Below are positions 10,375-19,400 of a DNA stretch of 64,000 nucleotides, piece after piece (positions within the stretch are counted from its first letter, which is position 1; each line of letters starts with the position of its first letter). The position numbers and the translations under genes were made by a program. Source of the DNA: Rhizorhapis sp036570425 (GTDB taxonomy: Bacteria > Pseudomonadota > Alphaproteobacteria > Sphingomonadales > Sphingomonadaceae). The stretch spans positions 248,001 to 312,000 of the forward strand of contig DATCYF010000003.1 of NCBI GenBank assembly GCA_036570425.1, in the 5' to 3' direction. Below the pieces are notes generated by a model. The model searched no databases and was not told the DNA's origin. It saw only the letters and a list, made by a program, of their open reading frames with translations.

Positions 10375-10581
10375 TCACAGGATTAGCTCATCAATGAAGA
10401 CGTAGGCTATGAAAGCACCTAGCAGCGCAAAGGCCGTGATCATTTTTGCCCGAGCCCAAGGGTCAGCCCAAGTCTTCTTCCACGTATAGGCAGTCACGCG
10501 ATTTTCTGTGATGGCTCGATCAAGCTCTCTGAGGCCCTTCCAGTCCTCGGTCGCGGTAGGGTCGTCAGATGGCTTCAACAT
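10375..10581 (-). CDS. small single-pass membrane protein
   Basis: A predicted protein of 68 residues running toward traG and ending 3 bases from the traG stop. The ATG at 10581 is chosen over an upstream TTG at 10602. It has a hydrophilic N-terminus (KPSDDPTATEDWKGLRELD) and a single hydrophobic helix at the C-terminus (TAFALLGAFIAYVFIDELIL), so it would sit in the inner membrane by its tail. I do not recognise the family. The position next to traG is where an entry-exclusion partner might lie, but that is only a positional guess. Confidence 0.45.
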   Translation of the reverse strand: MLKPSDDPTATEDWKGLRELDRAITENRVTAYTWKKTWADPWARAKMITAFALLGAFIAYVFIDELIL

Positions 10582-10613
10582 GAGGCACCCATTCAGAAGC
10601 AAAACTGCATCAA

Positions 10614-10656
10614 AATCGCTACATTATCCCAGATTCCTGGGCTCAACGTAGCGATT
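10614..10656. terminator. nested inverted repeat between traG and the defence island
   Basis: A perfect 9-base outer arm, AATCGCTAC (10614-10622) and GTAGCGATT (10648-10656), encloses a 5-base inner stem CCCAG/CTGGG (10628-10632 and 10637-10641). It sits where the minus-strand defence transcript ends and could work as a terminator. A long U run is absent, so it may instead be a protein-binding or island-boundary site. Confidence 0.45.
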
Positions 10657-10739
10657 CTGACACAGAAAATCATGAGCACCAAGCAAAGGTTTGCTGTGCG
10701 CTGTCCTCGGCGAACCTTCCCAAAGCGGGATTCTTGACG

Positions 10740-12887
10740 TTAAGCCAGTGCCGAAGCGCCGAACCGCTTGCTCAAGAATGCTTGAACCTCGCTCAATGGC
10801 ATTTCAGGCGAGGAGTTACCGCTGCGAACGTATAGCTTCTCTGCCTTTAGCCCATGCTTGTCGGGCACGGCGATGACAATTGCGGCGTCGGCAGGTTTCA
10901 CATCGATCTGGCATATTTCGACCCCGTTCACGACTGGGAACAGAATCTTCAATTTGCTCGCTGTGAAGTTTTGTCCGAATGACTGGCCAAACAAATTGCG
11001 CAGGTGAATTTCGAACCGATCTTTGTCAGCATCGCCGAGGCACGCGAAGTCGTGTTCTAACCCAACGGATTCGCCATTGTCGGAAACGCCGATGAGCAGC
11101 GTGCCACCGTTGAAGCTGTTTGCGAATGCCGCGATGGTCTTGACGATGACTCCCTCTAGCTCTTTGTTTACTCGTCCTTCTTTGATATCCCAACGAAGTG
11201 TCTGCTTGAACTCGAGTTCTTCGCTTTCACCTTCCGCGATCATCTCCTCGAGCGTGATCGGAACGTCAGAGACCGTAAGTTCAGTGATCGAGTTTAGGAA
11301 GGTATTGAGCTCGCTCGCCAGCATCTCCCTACGAGCCTGCAAAAAGCGTTCATAGTTTTCGAGCTTCCAAAGGTCTGGATCCGCTGGGATGCATTGGCGG
11401 GCTAGAGCTTCTGGATTAGTCGCCGCGATTTCCGCGAGGTAGGCCTCCGCAGTCGTCGCGCTCTTGGTGCGATTGGCAATCTGCGAGAGAATGGCCCGGT
11501 TGGTGATCTCTTGCGCTAAAGCATATTTGATGCGGTTCTCAGTCCCGTATCCGGCAGCCTTAAGTTTCGAGAACGGAAAGATGTGGTCGTTCTCTAACGC
11601 GTACATTTTGCCCATGGGCCGCGCCAGCTTTATGCCGGTAGTGAAGCACGTCGCCCCTTTGCTTTTAAAATACCAGCGCATCATCGGATAGAGCGGGTGC
11701 GAGATGGCTCTTCCGACAAATTCATCCGGGCTGATTTCTAAGGTGCGTTCGTCCTTTATGATTTGAAGCAGATCATCGAACGGCTGAGAGGAATCCTTTA
11801 TGACCTTCAGGTCTCGGTCCAGCTTCTGCGGCAGCTGACTGACATATCGAGTTCGGATTTGCGCGTAAAAGAACCACTTGACCACCTTACGGATTTGCAG
11901 GTCGGTCAAATGGCCATCTAGCTGGTAGCAGTAAGCAATGATCGGAATGAGGGCATAGATCGAGTTTATCTCATCCGTGTGGTCGATGAACGCATGCGAT
12001 TGCATGATGTTCGCGACATAATCCAAAGTCTGTGTTTCGAGTTTTTTCCATGCTGCCTGGATCGGGCCGTCATTGGCCTGATCATGCAAGAGGCGCATGT
12101 TAGAGCCGGAATGGTGTAGACACGCGAGCAGTGCATAGACGATAAAGTCCAGCTTGAAGGAAAAGCCCCGGGCTTCGAGCTCGGTCAACTTGGCTTTGAA
12201 TGTGTCGCGCGCTTGCGGCCAATAGCCAGAGATCTGCGCAAGTGCGAGTTCAGCTTCCGTGAGGGAAACGCCGCTGGCATTGACCTTGTAGAAGATATCG
12301 ATCGCTTCGCGGATGGTCGCCTTGACCGGAATTGTTTGTTCAGGGAACTCGCGATCGAGAATGTTCTCGATCGCCTTGACGTTGTCATCGATAAGATCGT
12401 CGCGTTCACGCGAGACCGTTTCACCTCGGGCTTCTAGAGCGCGCACAACGTCTTTGGCGCGAACCTTACGCTGGAAAATGTCCGTGACATTCTGCCAGCA
12501 TGGGTCGTTCTCCATCTTGAGTTTCTTGTAGTACTCAAGCTCCAGGCTCTCGACGTTCACGTACAAGCCGCGGGTGTCGTTCAGGATTTCAGGCGCAGTG
12601 TAATATGGCGGCAGTTCGCCACGAATGAGCATGTAAAGTGTCGTAAGGCGCTGCTGCCCATCCAGCAAAATGCGCACAGCACCCTGCTTATCATCGTACT
12701 TGTGAGGGCCTTTAAGTTCAGGAGGATTGTTTGTCTCCCAAGTCAGCATTGTACCGGTGGGATATTCCTTAATCAAGGAGTCTATCAGCTGCTTTGCGTC
12801 GTCACGCTTCCACACATATTCACGCTGAAAAGCCGGAACGAAGAGCTGCCGCTCATCAAATTTATCAAGTGCCTGACAGATCTTCAC
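10740..12887 (-). CDS. DUF262 / DUF1524 (GmrSD-like) protein fused to a C-terminal AlbA_2 (Schlafen-type) domain
   Basis: Three modules are seen. Residues 1-250 are a DUF262 domain with the nucleotide-binding motif LLDGQQRLTTLY (DGQQR near residue 75). About 400-480 is a DUF1524 HNH-type nuclease with ENDHIFPFS and a later EITNRAILS asparagine region. About 545-690 is an AlbA_2/Schlafen-like domain with ESEELEFKQTL and a glycine-rich GGTLLIGVSDNG. GmrSD-type enzymes are type IV restriction systems that cut modified DNA with NTP. The start is GTG with the strong site AAAGGAG six bases upstream. It lies 21 bases after the restriction-modification gene and probably shares its transcript. Base composition is clearly more AT-rich than neighbours. 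A defence role is inferred. Confidence 0.82.
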   Translation of the reverse strand: MKICQALDKFDERQLFVPAFQREYVWKRDDAKQLIDSLIKEYPTGTMLTWETNNPPELKGPHKYDDKQGAVRILLDGQQRLTTLYMLIRGELPPYYTAPEILNDTRGLYVNVESLELEYYKKLKMENDPCWQNVTDIFQRKVRAKDVVRALEARGETVSRERDDLIDDNVKAIENILDREFPEQTIPVKATIREAIDIFYKVNASGVSLTEAELALAQISGYWPQARDTFKAKLTELEARGFSFKLDFIVYALLACLHHSGSNMRLLHDQANDGPIQAAWKKLETQTLDYVANIMQSHAFIDHTDEINSIYALIPIIAYCYQLDGHLTDLQIRKVVKWFFYAQIRTRYVSQLPQKLDRDLKVIKDSSQPFDDLLQIIKDERTLEISPDEFVGRAISHPLYPMMRWYFKSKGATCFTTGIKLARPMGKMYALENDHIFPFSKLKAAGYGTENRIKYALAQEITNRAILSQIANRTKSATTAEAYLAEIAATNPEALARQCIPADPDLWKLENYERFLQARREMLASELNTFLNSITELTVSDVPITLEEMIAEGESEELEFKQTLRWDIKEGRVNKELEGVIVKTIAAFANSFNGGTLLIGVSDNGESVGLEHDFACLGDADKDRFEIHLRNLFGQSFGQNFTASKLKILFPVVNGVEICQIDVKPADAAIVIAVPDKHGLKAEKLYVRSGNSSPEMPLSEVQAFLSKRFGASALA

Positions 12888-12908
12888 CGGAAACTCCTTT
12901 GCGAAACT

Positions 12909-15900
12909 TTACGCAGCATAGCGACCATCCATTAGCCGCCGGGCCATGCCGATGCCGGCCAGCGCATCTAGAACCGGACGTACAGTGGCAGCGCGCTTGC
13001 CCTTAAAGGCGCGGGCGACGTCTTGCGGGGCCAGAGGAGATCCTGCGGCGGAAAGGATCGACTGTACCGCGCTGACCTGTTCGGGGAGCGAGCCGGGCCA
13101 GGGGATGACATTTTCGGGCAGCACGGCGGCGGTCTCGCCCAGATCGAGCGTCTGTGTGACCGGGGCCTTGTAGTCCGGAGCCTGGAATTCCGGGCGCAGC
13201 CAGCGGATCAGTCCCTTGGCCTCTTCGGCAGCGCGTTCCTTGTTGAGCGCGACGAGGCGGGTAAGGACTTCCTCGTCGGAGAGATTAGCAGGCCAGCCAT
13301 AGGCCTCAGCGACGAGGGCATCGATCGTGTCGTGGTGCTGGCAGATCAGGGTGACGAGCCCGCGATCGTGAATGTCGCGCTCGGCCTCGGTGAGCGGGCG
13401 GCCTTCCTTCAGGGCTTCGAGCACGTTGTAGAGCCGGGTAAGGGTCAGGTCCTGATGGCTTTCAAGCACCCGCTTGCGCAGCGCGTCGAGCGCTTCGGCC
13501 TGGTCACGGATATTGCCCTGGAGCGGTTTGGGGACGTCCGCGGGGAACGGGAAGGGATCGAAGCAGGTAGACTTCACATATACCGGATCGTCACCCATTC
13601 CGAGGCGGCCGCCTGCGGCAAGTGACCAGGCAACATGAATTCTGCTTGTTAAAATCCCCAGAAAATAGGCATCCTGAATTGCGATTACATTTAACTTGTT
13701 GTCTGGAGCAATTGATTTTGGAAGGAATTGAAATATCCTGTGCTTCATCGTCTCAACGGTAACGATAAATCGATCCAGGCCATTTAAGGCTTTTCGTATT
13801 TCTGGACGAGGCCAGCCGAAAATCCACCAATTTTGGCGGATCGAATCTCGTCGGTTTGCGTCGCGACCCGGTTTAACATTGAGCAGTAAATGCTGATATA
13901 TCGCCGGAGCCTCAGCTTTAAGTTTTTCCTCATCGTACCCAAAAGCATCGATGACAAAGGCTCCGCGGGGACGAGCTGTGAGGTCCCTACCGTTTCGGTA
14001 ATCGCAGATAATCCGGCTCGCTACAGGATCGGATCCCATTCCTAGCTGCAATGCTTCTGCTTCGGTCAGAATGAAACCATTGCCATAAAGCGCGTAGCCT
14101 AGTGATGAGAGACGGTCATTTGATCGTAATGTGGCGACGCGGGTGACATCGACGCCCACCCGCAGATCGCTGCTGATCGTCCCAAAAGCCGTCGTCATCT
14201 CTATTTGGTCCGGGGCTCTGGCCTCATCCAATACCGTGAGTAACCGTCCATCGAATTTTCCACGCTCGGCTACGGTCATGGCGATGCGAACAGCTGCCCC
14301 ATCCTTCTCATCGACCCAGGGATGGTTAGCTATGGCGAAGATGAGGCTTATGCGGTCGGCCGTTTCGAGGTGTTTGGCCACAACTCGGCGACTGAACTTC
14401 TGCGTGATAGAGTTGGTCGTGACGAAACCAAACCGCCGCGTGCCGCCCTTGCGCACGGCCACAGCAGCTTTGTCCCACCAATGCATGACGAAGTCGGCGC
14501 TCTCGGGAACATCTGTGGTAGCGAACAACGCCTCGAAGTAGCCATCTCCGATGGCTGCCCGCAGTCCGACTTTTCCAATGAAAGGCGGATTCCCGACGAT
14601 GAAATCCGCCTTCGGCCACTTCGCGGCGCGGGGCTTTACATAACGCCAGACTTCGACCCGCGCTTCCTCGTCGGGCACCGGCTTGCCGGTGACGGGGTGC
14701 GGCTTCATCGTCTCGCCGTCCCAGCGGCTGATGGGCTTGCCTGCCTCGCCCAGTTCCAGAACCTTGTCGTCCCATTCGATCAGGGCATCGCGGTTCTCGA
14801 TGGTGCGCACATCACGTAGGATCGGTTCGGGCGGGGCGCGGCCCGCGCCGTTCACGCGGAAGTGCCATTGCAGGTAGCCGATCCACAGCACTAGCTGGGC
14901 AATGGCTGCGGCCCGCGGGTTGATCTCGATCCCGAGGAAGTTTTCCGGCGTGATGGTGTGGCCGGTCAGTTCCGCCACATACTGATCGTCGCCGAGTTCG
15001 ACCAGCAGGTCGAGCACTTCGCCTTCTAGCTCCTTCATGCGGGCCATGGCGACATAGAGGAAGTTGCCGGTGCCGCAGGCGGGATCGAGAACCTTGGTCT
15101 GCGCCAGGCGCGCATGGAAGGCCTCGACATGGGCCTTGGCCTCATCGGCCTTACCTTCATCGATCAGCGTGGCGGCGGCCCCGCGCACCCCGTCCCAATC
15201 GGCGCGCAATGGCTCCATGATGGTCGGGCCGATCAGCCGCTCGACATAGGCGCGCGGCGTGTAATGCGCGCCCAGCTTGGCACGCTCCTTGGGGTTCAGC
15301 GCGCGTTCCAAGAGGGTGCCGAAAATCGCCGGTTCGACCTCGGTCCAGACATGCTCACCGGCCTTGATCAGCACTTCCAGCTCTTCGGCATCGAGCGGGA
15401 TCGCGGTGCGTTCCTTGAACAGGTAGCCGTTGAACTTCTTCAGCGGCACACCGAGTGCGGGGGAAAACTCGCCCTTGTCCATCGCCGCCCACAGCGCGGA
15501 AAGCTGGTGTTCCAGATGTTCCGGGTGAGCGCGCTGGTTTTTCAACAGGGTGGTGAAGCTGCCATGCGGGATCAGGCCGCTGTCCTCAGCAAACATCGTG
15601 AACAGCACCCGCATTAGGAAGCCGCTGGTTGTCTCGGCATTGTAGCCACGCTTTTCTAGCCTGCGGGCGACCGTGGCTAGCAGATCGGCAATGTCACGCG
15701 TGACGCGGGCGGCGCGCGCTGTGGGGTCGAGGCTCTTGGGATCGGTCCAGATCGCACAGAGACGTTCTCGTACGTCAGGATCGCGAAGATCCTCCAGCAT
15801 GATCCGGTAGCGCGCCCGGTCTGGGAACTGAGCATAGGCCTTTCCGGTGCCGGTGAAGTCAGCATAGACTTCGATGCAATAGCCGATGTCCGCCACCAGC

Positions 15901-16367
15901 AAGAACGGCGGCCAGCCATGGTCGACGGGAAGCGCCTTGGCATAGCGTTCGGCCTGGCCCTTGGCCTGGACCATGGCTTTGGCCCACCCGGGCGTACCGC
16001 GCCGGGCGGTGCCGCGCTTTACGCGGGCGCTGGCGGTCTGGCCGAAAATATCGAGATCGTCCTCACCCTTGTCGGCGGCAGTCCGGTCAGCCTCGCTTCC
16101 CTGCTTGGCCTCCAGGATGAAGCAATCACGCTTGTAGCAATCGATCCGGCCGAAGCTCTGCGTGCCGTCGCCATTGTCCTGGAACACGCGGCGTTCAAAC
16201 ACGTAATCATTGTGGGCGTCGTCGGTGCGACTGCCGGCAGGCGGCTCCAGCCCCAGCAGGTTGCAGAGGCCGTTGATGAAGCTCTGCGTGTTGGCGAGTT
16301 CGCTGCCACCGGTCTTGCGCCAATGAGCGACAAAGGCATCAATCTGCAGATCTTCTTTATCGCTCAT
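12909..16367 (-). CDS. MmeI-like (type IIL/IIG) restriction-modification enzyme, nuclease plus N6-adenine methyltransferase
   Basis: A 1152-residue single-chain enzyme. Near the N-terminus Asp76 is followed, after nine residues, by Glu86-Ala-Lys88, the D-X9-EXK nuclease signature of the MmeI group. A SAM-binding motif I, LDPACGTGNFLY, lies near residue 425 and the catalytic IVGNPPF motif (N6-adenine class) near 592. The region after it, about 605-920, should hold target recognition and is markedly AT-rich. The start chosen, ATG at 16367, has GGA seven bases upstream; an ATG at 16373 and a TTG at 16457 are alternatives. It follows druE by about 100 bases and precedes the DUF262 gene by 21. Whether it cuts, or only methylates to support a neighbour, cannot be told from sequence. 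Confidence 0.85.
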   Translation of the reverse strand: MSDKEDLQIDAFVAHWRKTGGSELANTQSFINGLCNLLGLEPPAGSRTDDAHNDYVFERRVFQDNGDGTQSFGRIDCYKRDCFILEAKQGSEADRTAADKGEDDLDIFGQTASARVKRGTARRGTPGWAKAMVQAKGQAERYAKALPVDHGWPPFLLVADIGYCIEVYADFTGTGKAYAQFPDRARYRIMLEDLRDPDVRERLCAIWTDPKSLDPTARAARVTRDIADLLATVARRLEKRGYNAETTSGFLMRVLFTMFAEDSGLIPHGSFTTLLKNQRAHPEHLEHQLSALWAAMDKGEFSPALGVPLKKFNGYLFKERTAIPLDAEELEVLIKAGEHVWTEVEPAIFGTLLERALNPKERAKLGAHYTPRAYVERLIGPTIMEPLRADWDGVRGAAATLIDEGKADEAKAHVEAFHARLAQTKVLDPACGTGNFLYVAMARMKELEGEVLDLLVELGDDQYVAELTGHTITPENFLGIEINPRAAAIAQLVLWIGYLQWHFRVNGAGRAPPEPILRDVRTIENRDALIEWDDKVLELGEAGKPISRWDGETMKPHPVTGKPVPDEEARVEVWRYVKPRAAKWPKADFIVGNPPFIGKVGLRAAIGDGYFEALFATTDVPESADFVMHWWDKAAVAVRKGGTRRFGFVTTNSITQKFSRRVVAKHLETADRISLIFAIANHPWVDEKDGAAVRIAMTVAERGKFDGRLLTVLDEARAPDQIEMTTAFGTISSDLRVGVDVTRVATLRSNDRLSSLGYALYGNGFILTEAEALQLGMGSDPVASRIICDYRNGRDLTARPRGAFVIDAFGYDEEKLKAEAPAIYQHLLLNVKPGRDANRRDSIRQNWWIFGWPRPEIRKALNGLDRFIVTVETMKHRIFQFLPKSIAPDNKLNVIAIQDAYFLGILTSRIHVAWSLAAGGRLGMGDDPVYVKSTCFDPFPFPADVPKPLQGNIRDQAEALDALRKRVLESHQDLTLTRLYNVLEALKEGRPLTEAERDIHDRGLVTLICQHHDTIDALVAEAYGWPANLSDEEVLTRLVALNKERAAEEAKGLIRWLRPEFQAPDYKAPVTQTLDLGETAAVLPENVIPWPGSLPEQVSAVQSILSAAGSPLAPQDVARAFKGKRAATVRPVLDALAGIGMARRLMDGRYAA

Positions 16368-16468
16368 TGTCATTTCCGCTCGAGTAACCGGTGACCTGCA
16401 ATATCGCAACGAACTCGTTGGTAGCTCAGCGACCCATTGATCAAACATCCGCTCCAAACCGGTAAACG

Positions 16469-19400
16469 TTACCGGCTTGCTACAGCAAAGTAGCTTTCCC
16501 CAGTCCCCGACACTGCAGCGTTTGACCCGGAGAGGTCACTTGCCTGAGCGGCCGGTGCTGCGCGGAAGTCATGTCTCGGCGGATTGCCTACGATGCGCCA
16601 GTAACCAAAACCCTGATCGAGCAGGATGATAGCCTTGCTCCCGTCTGCGTACTCCAGTTCGAGTTTCCGCCCATGAATTGTGCTATCGGACACCTCGAGG
16701 GCGACGTCGAGCCCAAGCTTTTCACCCAAAAACTGCGCCACATCCTCCCGGTCGCCCTCATGATCCCAGTCGTTGAAGATCCGATACGGCACACGGTCTT
16801 TCTTCAACGGCTGTACAACCACATCGACTTCGACTGTGTCGCCGGCCTTCAGCTCTGCGGCAAGAGCTTCGCAGGTCCGAAGGAACAGAAGCATGGGTAG
16901 CGGGGCATTGAGGTAGCGGTCGGAATAGGAAATTCGAACCAGCTGGCCCGGATGCCAGATGCCTGCGGCTTCCATATGCTGCTTCAGCTTTGCGCCAAAA
17001 CGTTTGCCAAACTGTCCCACCGGGCATTGGCCAAATCCAAGCATGACCTCCACCTTGTCCCCGGGAGCGACTTTGCGCTCGAGGTCGTCGGCAGCGATCT
17101 GAGTGAAGGGCGTCGGCGGATTGACGCTGCCGGCAACGACAGCATGGGTTTCACCAACCCCCCATCGCTCGCCGGGTTGCGCCGCATTCTCGTCGCGTGA
17201 AAAGAAACCCTTGGCGCTGTCCTGAGAGACCAATTCAGCGATACGATGGTTTCCGAAACGGCCCCGTTCGGCTTCGCCCAGTGCAAGCCGGAAGTCGTTG
17301 CGTACTGCCGTGTCGCGCAAGAAACGACGCTCCACTTCAGCCAGGCTATCGAATGACTTGCGAGACAGAACCAGCGTTACCGGGACGCCGCGGGCTGAGG
17401 CAGACGAGAAGAACGACCGCATCTTGATCGAGGATAGTTCGGCGAGGTCAAAAGCCTCCGGCGGAAATACCGTTACGCTATCTCTGCTGCGCGCGCGCAG
17501 CAGAATTGTGTTTGCGGCATCGTTGACAGCTTTCGCGTCCGCAACCGCCCGGTCCTCCTCGGGCAACTCGGCATTTGTCTCAAGGAAGGTACGAACAGCG
17601 ATCAACGCCGCCTTACGGTCCAGACGACCTTGCTGCTTGTAGAGATCTGCCGCCAGCACACAGGCCGAGCAACCCATTTCGCATTCCTTGGGGCAATCGA
17701 GAACATGAGAGGCCCGTTCAAACACATGATAGATGTCGTCGAGCAATCTCGGCGCATACCCGGCGCCCCCAGAGGCTTCGTCAAACAGGTAGATCGAAGG
17801 CAACTTGCGGCCCAACTGGCCATCCCTCGCAGCTACTGAAATTCCCAGTTCGCGTGGTTCAATGCCAAGCCAGCGGGCGAGACTTTCACGCAGAGCGGCG
17901 CCGAGTGCCCAGGCTGCACCGTCGCTTTCGAGCCCCGGCAACTGGACTTCTACGACGTCGGTCAGAACCTCGTGCCCCAAAGCCAAGGCACGCGTGATCG
18001 CGTAGCCTTGATCGTTGCCCGGACAGCGATCAATCGCTTTCTTGTCGCGTGGCGTAAGCGGCCAGTGATCCTTGAGCGCGTCGGCGCCTGCTTCCCCGGC
18101 TCGTCCGCACTCAAGGCAAATCTCGTAGCCCTTGTCATTTGGCCCGCGCGAATGGTGATAGATGTAACCATCGTGCGAAGCGCGGATGCGACCACTTTCC
18201 GGCTGCAACAAGGGTTGCCACAAGGCATCTCCCGCGCTGACCTTTGGTGACTTGGGCTCGATGTAGACAGCCTGATCGGTGTCCGCATGGGGCTGCGCGT
18301 TCCAGTCGACCCTGAAGCCGGCCGGCTCGAGGAATTGCTCCGTCTTTACGTTCGGATCGCCGCAATGGTCGCAACGCTCGGGGATCTGGTGATCGGAGCC
18401 GGCCCCGCCGCATTGATCGCACCACCAGGCCCAGCGCAAGTTCTGCGGCTCTCGCTGGCTGCTATCAATCGGGCTCAACCAATTGAGCGTTACGCCGGCC
18501 GACTTCCAGACGAGGCCATCAACCACAACCTCGGCACCTGGAGCATATTCACGGATTGCAATGTCGGCATTGCGGGTCGGGCATTCATAGCGGCGATCCC
18601 GCGTACCCTCCTCGTCCGAGCGATGGCGCTCCTGCGCCTTTTGCGTTTCAGCACACAAGGTATCGAAGGGAACCACGGCTGTAGGGAACCCGCTTCCCGG
18701 GATCAGGGAGCGATTGGCCAACTCTTTGAGCAGGAACTCCTTGCACAGGCGCCGCGCCTGGAACTCGATTGCCTTCTTTGCTGGCCCATCAAGCGCATCG
18801 GCATCGTTCTTCAGGCGCTCCCAGGTCCGTCGGAAGTTTGCTGCCTCCTGCTCGAACATCGCAGCCGTGTGCTCACGGATCGCGGTATCGAATTCGAGAC
18901 CAGTACCTTTCAGCAGGCGTTTGAGCCCAGCGTCTGTGTTTGCAGCAGTAGTGGGCAGTCGAACCCATTCGCAGAAGGCGTCCACGGGGGGCAACGCTTC
19001 GAAGGAGCGAAGGTCGGCCCTGCAGCCGAAGAAATCGCCAGTCTTGGTCCGCGCGAACTCGCCGTCTACCTCCTGGAACCATTGGGCGAGCAGATAGGCG
19101 TTCGCGTGGCGTTGGGCGATACGGTCGGAATCTAGAGACACGCGCGGTGATGCGAGTTTGCGGGCAAGGTAGCTGGCAGGCTCGGCGAACGTTTCCAGAT
19201 CGAGCGGGGTGTTGCGTGCAATCGTCAGGCTCGTCGAAAATCCTTGGCCCCGTCGACCCGCTCGCCCGGCGCGCTGATTGTAGTTGGCAATCGAGGGCGG
19301 AACGTTGGTCATCAGGACCGCCTCAATCGAGCCAATATCGACGCCCATTTCCATCGTTGTCGAACAGGCCAAGAGGTTGATGTCGCCTTGCTTGAACTGC

